From Paraphaeosphaeria minitans (Eukaryota; Ascomycota; Dothideomycetes; Pleosporales; Didymosphaeriaceae): a stretch of DNA of 64,000 nt. The position numbers and the translations under genes are program-made. Below, one piece after another: positions 44,621 to 55,771 of this stretch. The notes under the pieces were generated by a model. The model saw only the letters and a program-made list of their open reading frames with translations, was not told the DNA's origin and searched no databases. The stretch's first letter is position 1. Each line of letters begins with the position of its first letter. The DNA lies in contig WJXW01000004.1 of the NCBI GenBank assembly GCA_015832175.1, positions 620,001 to 684,000 of the forward strand. Reading direction: 5' to 3'.

Positions 44621-46143
44621 TTACTGAACGCAGGCGACCATCAGTCTCTCCTGAATGTGTGTTAGCACTTGCTTCCGCCGAGGTGGTGCCTTCACTTACA
44701 TAGTCGCCCCTTGTCTCGCCCTCAATTCTTCTGACCAAAGACTTACCGTACTTCCGTTGGTAGGCATCGCTCACAGCCCTCATCAAACCATGATCCCAGT
44801 GACACCGGACAACACGTTGTACTAGCAGCTCGTCCTTCGTACCAAGACCGGCCATCGAGTCCTCAAGGCGCGTCGCCTCGGCCTCAGCGCGGTCGATTGC
44901 TCGCTCGACAAGTAGCACCAGTGCGTCTTCCATGTGGCCTGAGAACTTTGATTTGAGGGTCTTGACCAAAGGCTCGTGAAATCGTTGTTGATAAGATTGG
45001 GCAATAGCGCGGACTTGAGCATCATTTCGGGTGAACAAGAGGTCACAGACGGAACTAGCGTTCTTACTGATCATGTTACCCATTCCGCGCTGCAGCTCGG
45101 TGACGTCCTGCTCGACTGCTTGTGGCATAGTTGGAGACGAGTCTTCTGCGCGGCGGGCGGCGATGACCATCATGTCTTACGTGCTATTAGTAAACCATCA
45201 ATCTTAAGATTCGACAACTTCACTTACACATCTTCTCGGTTGCGGCTGAAAGGTCGCCCTTCAGGTCGGCTTCCAGGGTCTTCTTGAAGATGTTATGGTA
45301 CTCGGCCTTGATAGCATTCACATCAGCGTTCGATCGGCCGATGAGCACATCATCGAGAGCTGCTTCCTTGGTCCCCAACCCCTTCATTGCCTGGTAGAGC
45401 GTGTAGCAGTCGCCAATGAGCGGGCCACGGGCAATCTGAACCAAGCCTTTCTCGAAATAGCCTGAAGTCTCTTTCTCAAGATCTTTGATCAAATCTCGCA
45501 TCATCCGCTGGTTGTAAGTTTGGCGAATGGTATTGATCTGGATGGGGTCCTTTTTGGCTAATATCTGAATCAGGACCTTCTCGTTGGTACCGAAGCCCTT
45601 CATGGCCTTCCGTATCCCTTCAACATCTTGAGTTACATCGATGTTCGCAGTCTGCTGATGGCCATATCCCAGAGAGGGCTGAGTGGGCGGGCCGAAACTC
45701 TGGGGAGAGCCGTATTGCTGGCCGGGAGGAGCACCGTACTGCTGAGGTGTAGGGGCGCCATACCCGGGTTGCTGGGGCGGTGGGGCGCCATATTGCTGTG
45801 GTGGAGGCTGCCCATAACCACCTTGCGGCGGAGGAGCGCCGTATTGACCAGGCGGCGGCTGTTGATACCCCCCTTGCGGCGGTGCAGGTGAGCCATACTG
45901 ATTTGGCGGAGGTGCTCCATAACCCGGTTGTCCGCCGGGAGGTGGTGCTCCCCACTGGCCTTGGACCTGCTGGGGTGGAGGCGCACCATACTGTTGTTGA
46001 TAGCCCTGCTGGGAAGGAGGATAGTTTCCAGGCGGCGGGGCACCCCAACCTTGTTGCGGAGGTGGCGCGTTATATCCGTACTGACCCTGAGGCGGGGGTG
46101 CCTGGTTCCATCCTCCCTGGTTGGGCGGCTGCTGTCCGTACAT
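44621..46143 (-). CDS. Annexin with proline/glutamine/tyrosine-rich N-terminal domain
   Basis: Three exons: 45228-46143, 44700-45175 and 44621-44650, giving 473 codons. Introns are 52 and 49 bp. The first ~155 residues are low-complexity repeats built of [12 protein letters not shown] units. Four annexin repeats follow: [20 protein letters not shown] (type-2 Ca site GFGT), [20 protein letters not shown], a divergent third repeat without GxGT, and [20 protein letters not shown], ending [12 protein letters not shown]. Annexins bind acidic phospholipids in a Ca-dependent way. The third exon, only 30 nt, restores the normal end; without splicing the frame would run into a non-family tail. The start is the Met directly before the repeats ([11 protein letters not shown]). 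It matches the fungal ANXC-type architecture. Confidence 0.93.
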
Positions 46144-47509
46144 CAGAATGTGCGATTGCGTGGTCGGTTTCGGACGGGTGAGGTGGAGTTGGTAGATGTG
46201 TAACTCAGGCCGAGGGTTGTCCTGCAAGCTGTGGGGGCTGGTGTGTGTTCTTCGTAGCAGAGAAGGCCACCATGACAGTATGACGCGACTGCGACTGCCT
46301 CTAGTCCATCACAGCCACTGGGGCTTGGACGACTTAGCGCCTTGGCTTTCCCCCGCCGGATCGGTTTATTCCTGTTGCCTCCTTGCTGACTATGAAGAGT
46401 GAATGTTTGTGTAGACTTGAAGGATCAAGGTTGAGTTATGTGGAACCCCAACGCCCTGACGATGCATTGCAATTGGATCATGCAACCACCTACAACCTTC
46501 TCCTCCGGTACGATCGCGTACCTATTCAGCCTCCCAATTCTTCTTGAAACTCGGCCATGTCGAGCGCAACAATCACACTGTCCCACACAACCTGCTCTAG
46601 ATTGTTCAAAGACTCCTCCACGCCGTCCTCGTCTCCCAAACTCCCGAGTGCTTCCGCCGCCTTGTCCCGTACCTACCATGCTTTCTTCTTGTTAAGTCAG
46701 CGGCCCCTCGCGTTTCTGCGCGCTGCTCTACGTCAGCCTTTCACCTATGACACCATGTGGATGGCAGCTGCGGATTATCGCATTCAAGTAGCCGTACTGC
46801 AAATCCTAACGTGGTCCGCCACTTTGGGTAGTGGCATGTATTGGAAATGGTCATTGAAAGGCGATTACGAAGTTGCACAGCCTCGCCCTCGCCCTCGGAC
46901 TCTGCGTATGCGCATTTGTTTGGCTCGCGTCGTGGGGCAGCGAAGTGCGATGGGTTGTTGGGCTAGCTTGGAGCCTGCGCCAGGATTTTGCGTTCTTTGA
47001 GATCTAACCTAGTGATAGAGGTAGTTCAGCATGTCACGCTATCAAGATTGGAAAGGAACGATGGCTGAGTATACAATCGGTTGTTCATTAGCATATCGAG
47101 CAGCACTTTGTGCGAAGAGGAAAAAGAAACATCAACCACAGAAAGAAGGGTATCTTGTCTCCACCACCAAACACTCACACGGAGACACAATCTTGAAACT
47201 TGACTTGGACAGAGGAACAGATGGATGTATCGTAGAGCACAATGCTTGAATAGCTTCCAAAATGCAGCGCAGGGTATATCGATGCTGAAGAAACATAACA
47301 ATAGGAAATTCGTATGGCGAACGGACGTGATGGCGAGAAATCTAGAAGGAAACGTTCAATGCGATGTTGATCGTGGTCCTCTAGTATCGCAAGTTAGCAC
47401 AGGTCTGCCGACTCATCGTCATCTGCGACTAAGCGTGGGACATCGAGGGACGGTTAAAGGCGGCGCCAGTAAAGGTCGTACGTCCTATAGTGTCGGAGTC
47501 AGCGATGAA
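46144..47509. other. Intergenic region with one exon-like remnant
   Basis: Apart from the remnant at 46526-46690 described separately, I see no gene. The plus-strand frame 46557-47000 is unsupported. This stretch should contain the annexin promoter. Confidence 0.4.
46526..46690 (-). pseudogene. Exon-like coding remnant of unknown gene
   Basis: A minus-strand frame too short for usual ORF cut-offs has strongly coding-like composition: VRDKAAEALGSLGDEDG, VEESLNNLEQVVWDSVIVAL and DMAEFQEELGG, ending in TGA at 46526-46528. Upstream in the same frame are LNKKKAW and then a TAG just before VRDK. This TAG could be the acceptor of an intron (a TTAAC branch-like site lies ~20 bp before) or a nonsense change inside a continuous helix. 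No start codon or convincing 5' exon was found. I do not recognise the family. It is either the last exon of a short undetected gene or a relic. Confidence 0.35.
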
Positions 47510-48025
47510 TCACGCAACTACAGTGGGAGCTTTCTTACCCTTCCAGTACTTCCAGAAGACGACAGCTCCATAAACAAAAGTGATGAACCAAAGGATCATG
47601 TTCGTAAGCAAGATCCATACGGCGTTTTTCATGCGCTTGATGCCGCCGTTGCCCTCGGGATCCTCCTTGATATACATCTTGCCGAAGATGCCAAATGCCG
47701 CGACATACAAGACAAACACGACGAAGTCGATACCGAAAAGGAACCAGGCCTTTACAAGTGGAAGCATGCAGACGATGGCCCAGATGGACGCAAGTGTTCC
47801 GGTGATGGTGGCGTACATCCACTTGGAGTCGTACTTGACGCCCGCCTTATGGGCGCGGTCGAGGTCCTGCGCGTAGAGTCCGATGACAACGATGGCCATT
47901 ATGATTTGGAAGAAGCGCAGGAGGATGCGGAAAATGGATCCTGGCGACATGTTGGCCCTAAAAGAGTTTGCCATGCCAATCTTTTCGCCCTTCATCGAGC
48001 CGCGTGAGAGAAATTTGAGAGGCAT
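47510..48025 (-). CDS. MARVEL-like four-transmembrane protein
   Basis: Single exon, 171 codons. Four hydrophobic helices are visible: FRILLRFFQIIMAIVVIGLYA, ITGTLASIWAIVCMLPLV, LFGIDFVVFVLYVAAFGIFG and AVWILLTNMILWFITFVYGAV. The first helix with the LRxxQ-x-x-x-A-x-x-V-x-G-L-Y-A pattern and the following Tyr/Asp-rich loop are typical of fungal MARVEL proteins, which sit in membranes and organise domains. A short basic N-terminal tail precedes and a KGKKAPTVVA tail follows. The function within the family cannot be specified. Confidence 0.8.
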   Translation of the reverse strand: MPLKFLSRGSMKGEKIGMANSFRANMSPGSIFRILLRFFQIIMAIVVIGLYAQDLDRAHKAGVKYDSKWMYATITGTLASIWAIVCMLPLVKAWFLFGIDFVVFVLYVAAFGIFGKMYIKEDPEGNGGIKRMKNAVWILLTNMILWFITFVYGAVVFWKYWKGKKAPTVVA

Positions 48026-49125
48026 GAGGCCTTGACTCGTTGTCAGAATTATGCGCAGCTTTGGGATTTGTCCGGGGCGCTTACGTGGGAGGTGTCTAAT
48101 TTAGGTGGTGCAAGGCGAAGGGAGAGTGAGGTGGTTGTCGTGCGCGATGGGTATGCGAGTGCGATGGAGTGGTGACGACAGAGGAACGCAGTCGCTATTA
48201 TAACTGCCTCTGGGACAAAAGAATGGGATCGCGCACAATGCTGACAATGTTATTGTCGTTGTGGGGTCGATGGTTGGTGACAAGGCGACAAGGCGGGTGC
48301 GCTCAAAGAAATGGATGGTGGTGAGCAAGGGTAATGGCGTGTGACGTCGTCGAAGCGGGATATTGTGTTGTAAATGGCAGTTGCGTCTTGTGGACAAGGG
48401 ACGGCTGTTTTCGTGCAATGATCGACAAGGAATGTGGAAACTAGACAATGGAGAGCACGGAAATCCAGAAGCAGACGCCGATAATTATAGTGGTAAAACA
48501 AAGCAGCATAGCTGCTGGAGTGAAGGTATACTGTGACGAAGAGTCGCAAGGACGTGATGGTGTGGGCACGATGACTGTCGGAAGGTCTTATAAGTTACAT
48601 GCGATCCAGTGTGTAACTGAGTGAAGCCACTAATGACGCGCCATGATCACGTTGGCGCCCTCCTGGCGTGTAGAGAAGGCGCAGCCAGCTTGTTGCCCTG
48701 CATCTCCAATCGCTAAAGTCTGGCGCCTATGGCCGACGCCAAGCATCCTCGCTGCCAGGGGTAAGCGACGTGTTGATTAGCTGTGAGGCAAGCCGCCAGA
48801 GACCTTCATCGGCCGTGTTTCAACGCGAAAATGGACCCAGAGGCCGTCGAAGCCCATGTATTGAAGGAAATGCCGCCTACCGCGAAACCACCGTGAGTCA
48901 GTGTGCGTCACCTACTCAAGGCTGGAAATGCAACGCACGAACAGCACGAGGGATAGGTAGCTGTGCATTCACCATGCGCTGCTCTTGAATCCGCTCTTCC
49001 TCTCCGCCTCACAGAATCCACTTCACACGATATTGCGACTAAGCTCAACAGTCCAGGTCGGATCAGTCTTTCATTGTTTCCCACGAGGTATGGGCCCGCT
49101 GGGTCGCCGATTCGACGAGCTTCTC
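48026..49125. other. Intergenic, promoter of MARVEL-like gene and 3' flank of GST
   Basis: No gene recognised; frames here are short and contradictory between strands. Confidence 0.45.
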
Positions 49126-50255
49126 TCAAGGCGAGGCATATTTGTATCCGTACTTCTCCTTCGCCGCCTTGATTTGTTCCTTCAACTTCTCCTCCTTCTC
49201 CGCGAACTCCTTGTCGTCCTTCCGCTTCTGAGAATATGTGTCGTTGCCTAAAGGCGACTTCGATGGGACAGCCATTCCTTTTTGGACTGCTGGTCGCGCG
49301 CCGATACGGTCCGCCCACGCCTTGACATTCGGGAAGTCATCCATCTCAATCCCTGAAAACCGGAGCACTGAGACCCATCCATAAGACGCAATGTCTGCGA
49401 TCGAGTATTTGTTGCCGACAAGGTAGTCGGTGCCCTCAAGTGCCGTGTTGAGGACGCCGACAAGGCGCTCCGTCTCGCCAGTGTCTGTAAACTACGCTTA
49501 GCAAAGTTTTGCATGTCTTGCCACGCTCATACTCACATCGCTGCATGCCGTAAGCAATCCGCTCAGGAGCAAATCTGTTGAAATGGTTCGCTTGGCCCTG
49601 CATGGGGCCGAGGCCACCGTGCTGCCATGCCATCCATTGCTCTGCGCGGCTGATGTCTAGCGGGTCTGTGAAGGAGAACTTGTGCTCGGCGTCGTAGGTC
49701 CTTGTCAGGTAGGTGAGGATTGCGAGCCCCTCCATAACCGCGAAGCCGCCCTTGTCGTGGTCAATGATGACGGGGATACGCCCATTGGGACACAGCTTTG
49801 TGAACCCTGTGATTGATCAGCCTCCGTTGTTCACTGCGCCACATTGCGAACAGCTTACAAGGCTCTTTCTGTATGTTCTGCATGATGTTGATCGATTGCC
49901 TAGACGTGTGCGTGGTGAGCGCACATTTTCGAGCGGTTGTCGCCAAAGGTATTCACCATGTGTAATCCATGCCGTATGCCTCCTTGAGCTCCTCCAACAT
50001 GATGGAAGCTTTGACGCCATTGGGTGTGCTAAAGGTGAGAAGCTCGATGCCTTTGCTTGCCTTGAGGCCGGTGGGACGCTCTGACATGTTGGCTTCTTGT
50101 CGCTGCCGAGCAGACGTGTGGAAAGAAGCTTGGGTATGCGGTCGAGGGAAGGCGGAAGCGGGAGTTGGGTATCGTAGGCGTGCGAGGCGGGAGAGAGTTG
50201 TAGAGGCATTACGAAGCTGCACGAAGGTGAGGGTGAGGGGTCTTATAAGCGCCAT
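49126..50255 (-). CDS. Ure2-like glutathione S-transferase, possibly mitochondrial
   Basis: Four exons: 49957-50255, 49859-49899, 49537-49806 and 49126-49484, giving 322 codons; the 41-nt second exon encodes SINIMQNIQKEP. Introns are 52-57 bp. The thioredoxin-like N-terminal domain begins at GIELLTFSTPNGVKASIMLEEL (the Asn/Ser position used by Ure2-type GSTs for glutathione) and includes GRIPVIID and the cis-Pro region; the helical C-terminal domain shows GTDYLVGNKYSIADIASYGWV. About 56 residues precede the core, Arg/Ser-rich without acidic residues, consistent with a mitochondrial presequence; Met at ~50087 (MSERPTG) would give a cytosolic form. The C-terminal tail is Lys/Glu-rich and likely helical. 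Role: glutathione conjugation or disulphide-bond chemistry. Confidence 0.92.
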
Positions 50256-51036
50256 GAGGGGTCAACGGGGACGTTTGCGGAGGCTACAGTAGGTACAAGA
50301 AGAAGCTTAGAAATCCATGTCATTCCGTGTCGTCGCCGTCGATAACGATTATTAATTAGTACATCCTGAAGAACACGGCCAGAGTCGTACGCCTTCTACG
50401 CTCTTGGTAATGGCAGCGTTCGCTTTGGGGCATTAGACCATCATGCTGCTGAATGCAAACATCCGTTGTGCTTCACCTTCCGCGCGCGTCGCGCGTCGCG
50501 TCGTGACGCGGAGGTAGGTAGCACAACGCCACATTCCAAACCTCACACCCTGAGAAAAAACCACCACCTATTTACACCGAGTAACGGTCGCGGAATCTAT
50601 ACCAGGGTTAGATATAAAAGCTCTGTGACACGCTAGGAGTTTCTACCAATCTTGAGCGTCCCCAAGCGAGCCTTTGCTGAAGCACGTTGCATCAACTGCA
50701 GCTACGAGTAATTATAGTCACAAGTGTACGGTACAGCACACCCCGGAAGAAGATGCGTCTAGCAGACAGTAATCTCGGAAGCCTGGGCATTTCCGACATG
50801 CTCCGAAGATAAGGTGGTTGCGTTCTATGTACTGAGACTGGCACTTCCGTGATTCAAGGCTCCGTTGCAAATCCCCTTCGAAACTCGCCTGGCAACTCAT
50901 TACCCAAGATTGCAAGTTTTCGACTTGGGACCGAAGATCTAACCCTCCAGGGACTTGTTGCAGCTTGCTCGAATCTCTCGTACTACCAAAGGTAACCTGA
51001 GTCGACCTGACATGGGCCGCGCAAGAGAAAGGCAAA
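50256..51036. other. Intergenic, nothing recognised
   Basis: GST promoter side and mixed sequence. No gene or RNA seen. Confidence 0.45.
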
Positions 51037-51180
51037 GAAGAAAGGAAAGAAAGGAACGAAAGGAAAGAAAGGAACGAAAGGAAAGAAAGGAACGAAAGGA
51101 AAGAAAGGAACGAAAGGAAAGAAAGGAACGAAAGGAAAGAAGGAAAGAAGGAAAGAAAGAAAGAAAGAAAGAAAGAAAGA
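51037..51180. repeat. 18-bp purine tandem repeat grading into GAAA repeats
   Basis: At least five copies of an 18-bp unit (AGGAAAGAAAGGAACGAA) followed by AAGG and GAAA units. The strand is almost pure purine. Frames through it are repeat artefacts. Confidence 0.92.
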
Positions 51181-51738
51181 GGCGAGTGTGCAATCTAATA
51201 GCAAAGCATCGCGCGGTCCAGGGGCGCCACCAAATACCTACCACGAGAGGACGAAACCAGGAAAGTAGAGAGCGAGCGAGACACGAACAATCCTTGACCA
51301 CGCTTCAGAACGGACGTACGGTCGTCATCAAGACATGTTGGATGTAGCCTAGAAACACAAGCCCACCGCGTAGACACCAAAAGCTAGCCGGAGTAGAGAC
51401 AAGACGTGGTAAGACATGCTCTCATGCACAGGTGCCTCGTGTCGTCCGTCCACAGCCCATTTTAGTCCGATCCAATCGTTTCGCTGCATTCCATTTCCAT
51501 TCATTCACTCGTGCGTCGTTTCCAACGGCCATGTCCGAGCCAGGAAAAAAAAAAGAAAAAAAAAGAAAAAAAAAAAAAGCGGGAATGAAACCATCGCCAG
51601 CGAGCCACTTCGAATGGCTGGTCGTTAGGAGCTTCTCCTTCGCGGCGAGTCCCCAAGCCCTTGTACAGAGTCCCCCTAGCCCGAAAACTCCAAATCCCAC
51701 GCCCACTATTCGCCATAACCCCTGCAGGATCCGCATCT
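51181..51738. other. 3' flank of the kinase gene with A-rich tract
   Basis: No gene. Near-pure A tract (A runs broken by single G) at 51544-51579. Confidence 0.6.
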
Positions 51739-53369
51739 TTAAAAGTCCTTGAACGAGTCCTCGTACTTCTCTTGCATGTCCTTGGTGTACGCCTCGCGAT
51801 GTATACTCTCCGGTTCATACTCGTCGAAATTCCGCGTGTCGGCCGGGCCCCGCAGATGGGGTACTATCGGCCCCTGGACCTTGCGGTGGTACAGCGCGTC
51901 CCAGTCGATGTCCTTGAACCAGGCGTGACTCTTGACGGTGCTGGCGCCACCCGAGATGTTGCCGAGGCGCTTGGAAGTGTCTACAGTGCAGAGGCCGGAG
52001 ATCAGGTCACGGGCTTCGGCGGACATGGCTGAAGGGAAGCGGACGCGGCCTTCAACGATTCTGATTGGGGAGGGTGTTAGAGGGGGTATGGAATGGGATG
52101 GGGAGGGTGAGGGGGACCCACTGTTCGTAGATCTTCATGGGGTTCTGGTCCCAGAAGGGCGGCTGGCCAACGAGGAACTCGTACACCAAGATGCCGAAGG
52201 CCCACCAATCAACCGCGGTGCCATGACCTGCAAGGTTAGCTGATCCAGGAGTGTGGGCGCGCGCGAGTGACGTACCGGTATTCCTAATGACCTCGGGTGC
52301 CAGATACTCGGGCGTGCCGCACAATGTGTATGTTTCCCCTGCGATTGTCAGTGCAATGCCTTCTCTCTCTGCGAATGTTGCACCCACTGTTCTCAACCTT
52401 CTTCGCAAAACCGAAATCCACCAGCTTGAGATGGCCTTCGGCGTCGATCAGGATGTTCTCAGGCTTTAGATCGCGGTATGCGACGCCTTCCCGCTGGTGC
52501 AAGAACTCTAATATGAGGACGATTTCGGCGGCATAAAACTGGGATGTGGGTTCGTTGAAGCGTCGGGCTCTTCGGAGGTAGCTGAAGACCTCGCCGCCGG
52601 GGCAGTAATCGAGCTGCGTCGGTCAGCAAAGCTTTGCGGTGCTGGTATACATGTCCCTCACCAGCATGTACAGCGAGTCGTGGTCCTGGAAGCTGGCGAC
52701 CATTGTCGTTATGAAGGGGTGGCCTGCGATGGCGGCGAGGACGTTCCCTAGAGGGGCAGGTTCAGCGCAACTCCAACAGTGGGAACAGCTACCATGGGCA
52801 TGTCTTGACGGGGCGCGGAAGAAGGCTCTCTTCTGCTAGAATGACATATCCACAATGTACCCGCGGGATTGCTCACTCTCGTTGCGAACGTGCTCGACCT
52901 GCTTGAGGCGGATGACTGGGGGCTGTCAGCCGTGCCATGACTCGGAGAACGATGGCGCATGCATACCGTCCGTCTTGCGCAGGATCTTGAGGGCAAACAC
53001 CTGGTTCTCGTCGCCGTCCGTCGCGTTCTTCACCCTCACCAGCCAGACGCGCGCAAAAGTGCCTGTCGGCCGTCAGCCTCCCTCCCTCCCCTTGGTCGTC
53101 GCAGCGCACTCACCAGTGCCCAGCGTCTTAATTAGCTCAAAGTCGTCCTTCCGCAGCACGCTGGATGAGTGCCCTACCATCTTCTGGTCGGGGTGTTTGT
53201 CAATCTGGCCAGGCTCGAGCGGCGCCTTCTTCTCCCCCCACTGCGCAAGCGTGTGCTTCTCCTCGTCACGGGCGTGTTCCGTCGCCGACTTCTGTCGCTC
53301 ATTCTCCTCCTCTTTTTCCTGGTCTCTGCTGCGGTGCGGGTGCAGCAGCTTGTGGACTGCGGCTGCCAT
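51739..53369 (-). CDS. cAMP-dependent protein kinase (PKA) catalytic subunit
   Basis: Eight exons: 53114-53369, 52967-53062, 52876-52914, 52662-52747, 52388-52613, 52276-52338, 52122-52227 and 51739-52060, giving 397 codons. Introns are 48-61 bp except one of 128 bp. All kinase landmarks are present: Gly loop LGTGTFARV, ATP Lys111 in FALKIL, the AGC-type [14 protein letters not shown] helix, YRDLKPEN (Asp207), DFG (Asp225), activation loop [25 protein letters not shown], and the C-terminal hydrophobic motif ending FKDF. This identifies a PKA-type catalytic subunit acting downstream of cAMP. The N-terminal ~70 residues are charged and divergent, which favours a second (pkaC2-like) paralogue rather than the main one; that is inference. 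The 6-C run at an acceptor makes exon 3 easy to mispredict. Confidence 0.93.
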
Positions 53370-54340
53370 GTTGGCGGGCTTGCGGGGGGAGGCAGGGATC
53401 GGGGGCAGGTGCGCGCGAGGTCGTTCACGGGGCGGGCCGTCTGTCTACTGCATGGTTCTGGGTCGGTGTTTCTGGGGCAAGCGGTTTGTGTGGGGAAGCA
53501 AGCAGGTAGGAGGGCGCCTGAGGAGACAATTGCATGCGCCTTCACCCATGGACAAGGAGCTGTCAGCGAGCGAGACGTCGGCGGGGGCCTGGTGCAGGGG
53601 ACGGCCAGGCCGAGGGAATGACGCACTACGTGGGGAGTAGGCGGCAGACAAAGCAGCGCGCCAGCTTCCCCTTACGGCCTGCGACCTCAGGCACCAAGCA
53701 TACAAGCATAATCAAGATGCCATGACCCCCAGTTGCGGCACATGGACCGTTCAATTGTTAGCTATCTACCGTACTCTTGACACCTCTGAGCAAGACACAA
53801 AGTCAGGTTGGCCTGAATCCTCGACACAACCCAGTCGGCGCCCAAACACAAACACTGCTGCCATCCGTTTCTCGCCTAACATCGAGTACACAGCGCAGCG
53901 AATCACGCGTCTTGCCGTGCTGGTGCATGTACTGGTGCATATGCTGGTGCTGGTGCTGGTGGCACGCAAGAAATCAATAGAGCCCGGCATGTCAACGTCT
54001 GGTGAACTATTGCCTTTGACCAATATGCTCCCCAGTGCTAACATCTACCCGACTAAACACAAGCATGACCATCGAAACGTCCTGCACACCGCATGTCAGC
54101 CGCACATGTGTCCAGAGTGGTGGTTGTGCGTCCATATGTTTCTCATCCCAGTTACACTACCAACAGCATGATGCGCCTGTTCCAATATGCTTCTCTTCGA
54201 CATTGCTCTCGCGCCGCCCTCTTCTGCTCCATGACCTTCCCCCCGTACCAGCAGCACTTGTACCATCCATAACTCCGTGATGCAAGTTTGCGTGACAAAG
54301 CTTCTCCAAAAGTAGTCGTACAGTCACCGTGTCGGTGCGT
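53370..54340. other. Kinase 5' region and V-ATPase 3' flank
   Basis: No gene. An imperfect repeat of CTGGTGCATGTA/CTGGTG units at about 53918-53962. Frames over 53165-53725 are antisense to the kinase start or its leader. Confidence 0.5.
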
Positions 54341-55126
54341 CTAGCCCACTGCGCGCGTATTGAGGATGAGAGCAACGATAAGTCTGGGAGCTGAGTCAGT
54401 GCGACACTAGTGGCGTTGGAAATGTATCACGCCTACCCGTAAAGACCCAAAACTTCAGCGAAAATGAGAATCAAGACCATGCCGACGAAGATCCTCGACT
54501 GGCGCATGTACGCGCGCACACCCTGCAAGGTTAGCCTGGGTGGATGGCATTCGAGTCAACGCCACATACCACATCGCCCACAATGCCAATGGCGTAACCC
54601 GCAGCCAGACCGGGCAGACCGACCGACAGGCCAGCGGCCATGTGCATGATGCCGTTGTATAGGGAATAGTTCTTCTCCGGGGGCGGGCGAATGTCGCTTG
54701 CGATGAGAACTGATATGACGAGGGCGTATACGGCCAAGATACCGGACATGACGACAGGAATCAGGCACTGTGCTGGTCAGTCGAAGCCAACATGGAGACG
54801 CAGAGGATGCCACCTTCATGATCAGGTCAGGTCTGTATGTGCCCACACCCGAGATGCCAATGCCCGACTTTGCCGTGCCATAGGCAGCACCGAGACCTGC
54901 AGTTGGTTAGAGGCGCCACGGTCCAGCCTTCATCTTCAATACACACATCCGAATATCATCTGGGAGCCGTCAGTATATTCGTGTTCAGACCCAAGTCAAG
55001 GTTCCCAAACTCACTGCGAAGGCGATGCCGCTCTGTTGCACTGTTAGCGGTGCAGTCTTCTCGTCGTGGGCCAGGACGTACCATGCCGACGAAGGGCGCG
55101 AAGCTCGGGGTGAGTTGGTTGTCCAT
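54341..55126 (-). CDS. vma3: V-type H+-ATPase subunit c (16-kDa proteolipid)
   Basis: Seven exons: 55082-55126, 55015-55032, 54947-54959, 54814-54896, 54570-54767, 54437-54522 and 54341-54383, giving 161 codons, the normal family length. Introns are 46-55 bp. Two exons are only 18 and 13 nt (SGIAFA and MIFG). The protein forms the proton-carrying ring of the vacuolar ATPase. Four transmembrane helices are visible, with hallmarks [68 protein letters not shown] and the essential proton-binding Glu142 in [19 protein letters not shown]. Vma3 is chosen over the Vma11 paralogue by general similarity only. It is divergent from the RhoGEF gene. Confidence 0.93.
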
Positions 55127-55771
55127 GTCGTCGCGCGCTCTGCACAGTGCAGCTGTCGTGGAAGCGGGCGGTCGGAGGGAGGGAGCTGTGATGATGCAGG
55201 AGCTCAAGGCGAGGCGGAAGCGTGCCCAAGCGTGATAGGCGCCTCTTGGCGATGCAGCGAACTCGACCACATGTGCTGCAATGAGCCCGCAGAGACCCCC
55301 AAGGGCAGCAAAAAGACCATTCGTCGACCCCGCCCCGCGCCCCCTATCCTTTCACACCCCCCTCATCGTCCTGTGCTTGTTGCCCGACAAGTCCATCCAG
55401 GCTGCTTGTTCGCATGGTCAAACTGCCGCGCCTGTAGGTAGGTAGTCAAGAGTCAGGGAGACAGACCGTCCCACTCCCGCCAGCACAAGCAACCCAAGCA
55501 ACCCTCGTTTGCTGCACCGTCCGTCCGCGCGTCCGCCCACCACGAGCCCCGTCGACTCTCGGCGAACCTCGTCCTAGCGGGCCTGCTCTGCTGCACGCTC
55601 GCTGCACGCATACAGACGCTCCAGCAGACGGCCGCCGCTCTGCTCGCCTGGCCGGCCTTCGCCCCGCCTCCACCGCGCCGGAGGTCCCTCCCAAACCGAT
55701 CCAAAGAGCCGCCCCTCGTGCGTGCGTATGTGTAGTAGGCGCTGACGGGCCCTGCAAAGAAAGAAGGCCAC
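55127..55771. promoter_or_regulatory. Divergent promoter region of V-ATPase c and RhoGEF
   Basis: The two genes start at 55126 (minus) and 55772 (plus). The interval has C-rich pyrimidine stretches (about 55318-55380 and 55520-55700). Frames through it are opposite-strand shadows. Confidence 0.45.

Noticed and set aside
45620..46203. Long frames on both strands over the annexin N-terminus
   Set aside because: Shadows of the repetitive GC-rich Y/G/P/Q-encoding sequence; only one frame joins the annexin core.
46557..47000. 147-codon plus frame
   Set aside because: Opposite strand of the coding-like remnant at 46526-46690; its own composition is not convincing.
47225..48007. 260-codon plus-strand frame
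   Set aside because: Antisense to the MARVEL-like gene; charged nonsense composition without motif.
51037..51180. Regular 18-bp repeat resembling an array
   Set aside because: Units are contiguous with no spacers and grade into GAAA; a microsatellite, not CRISPR.
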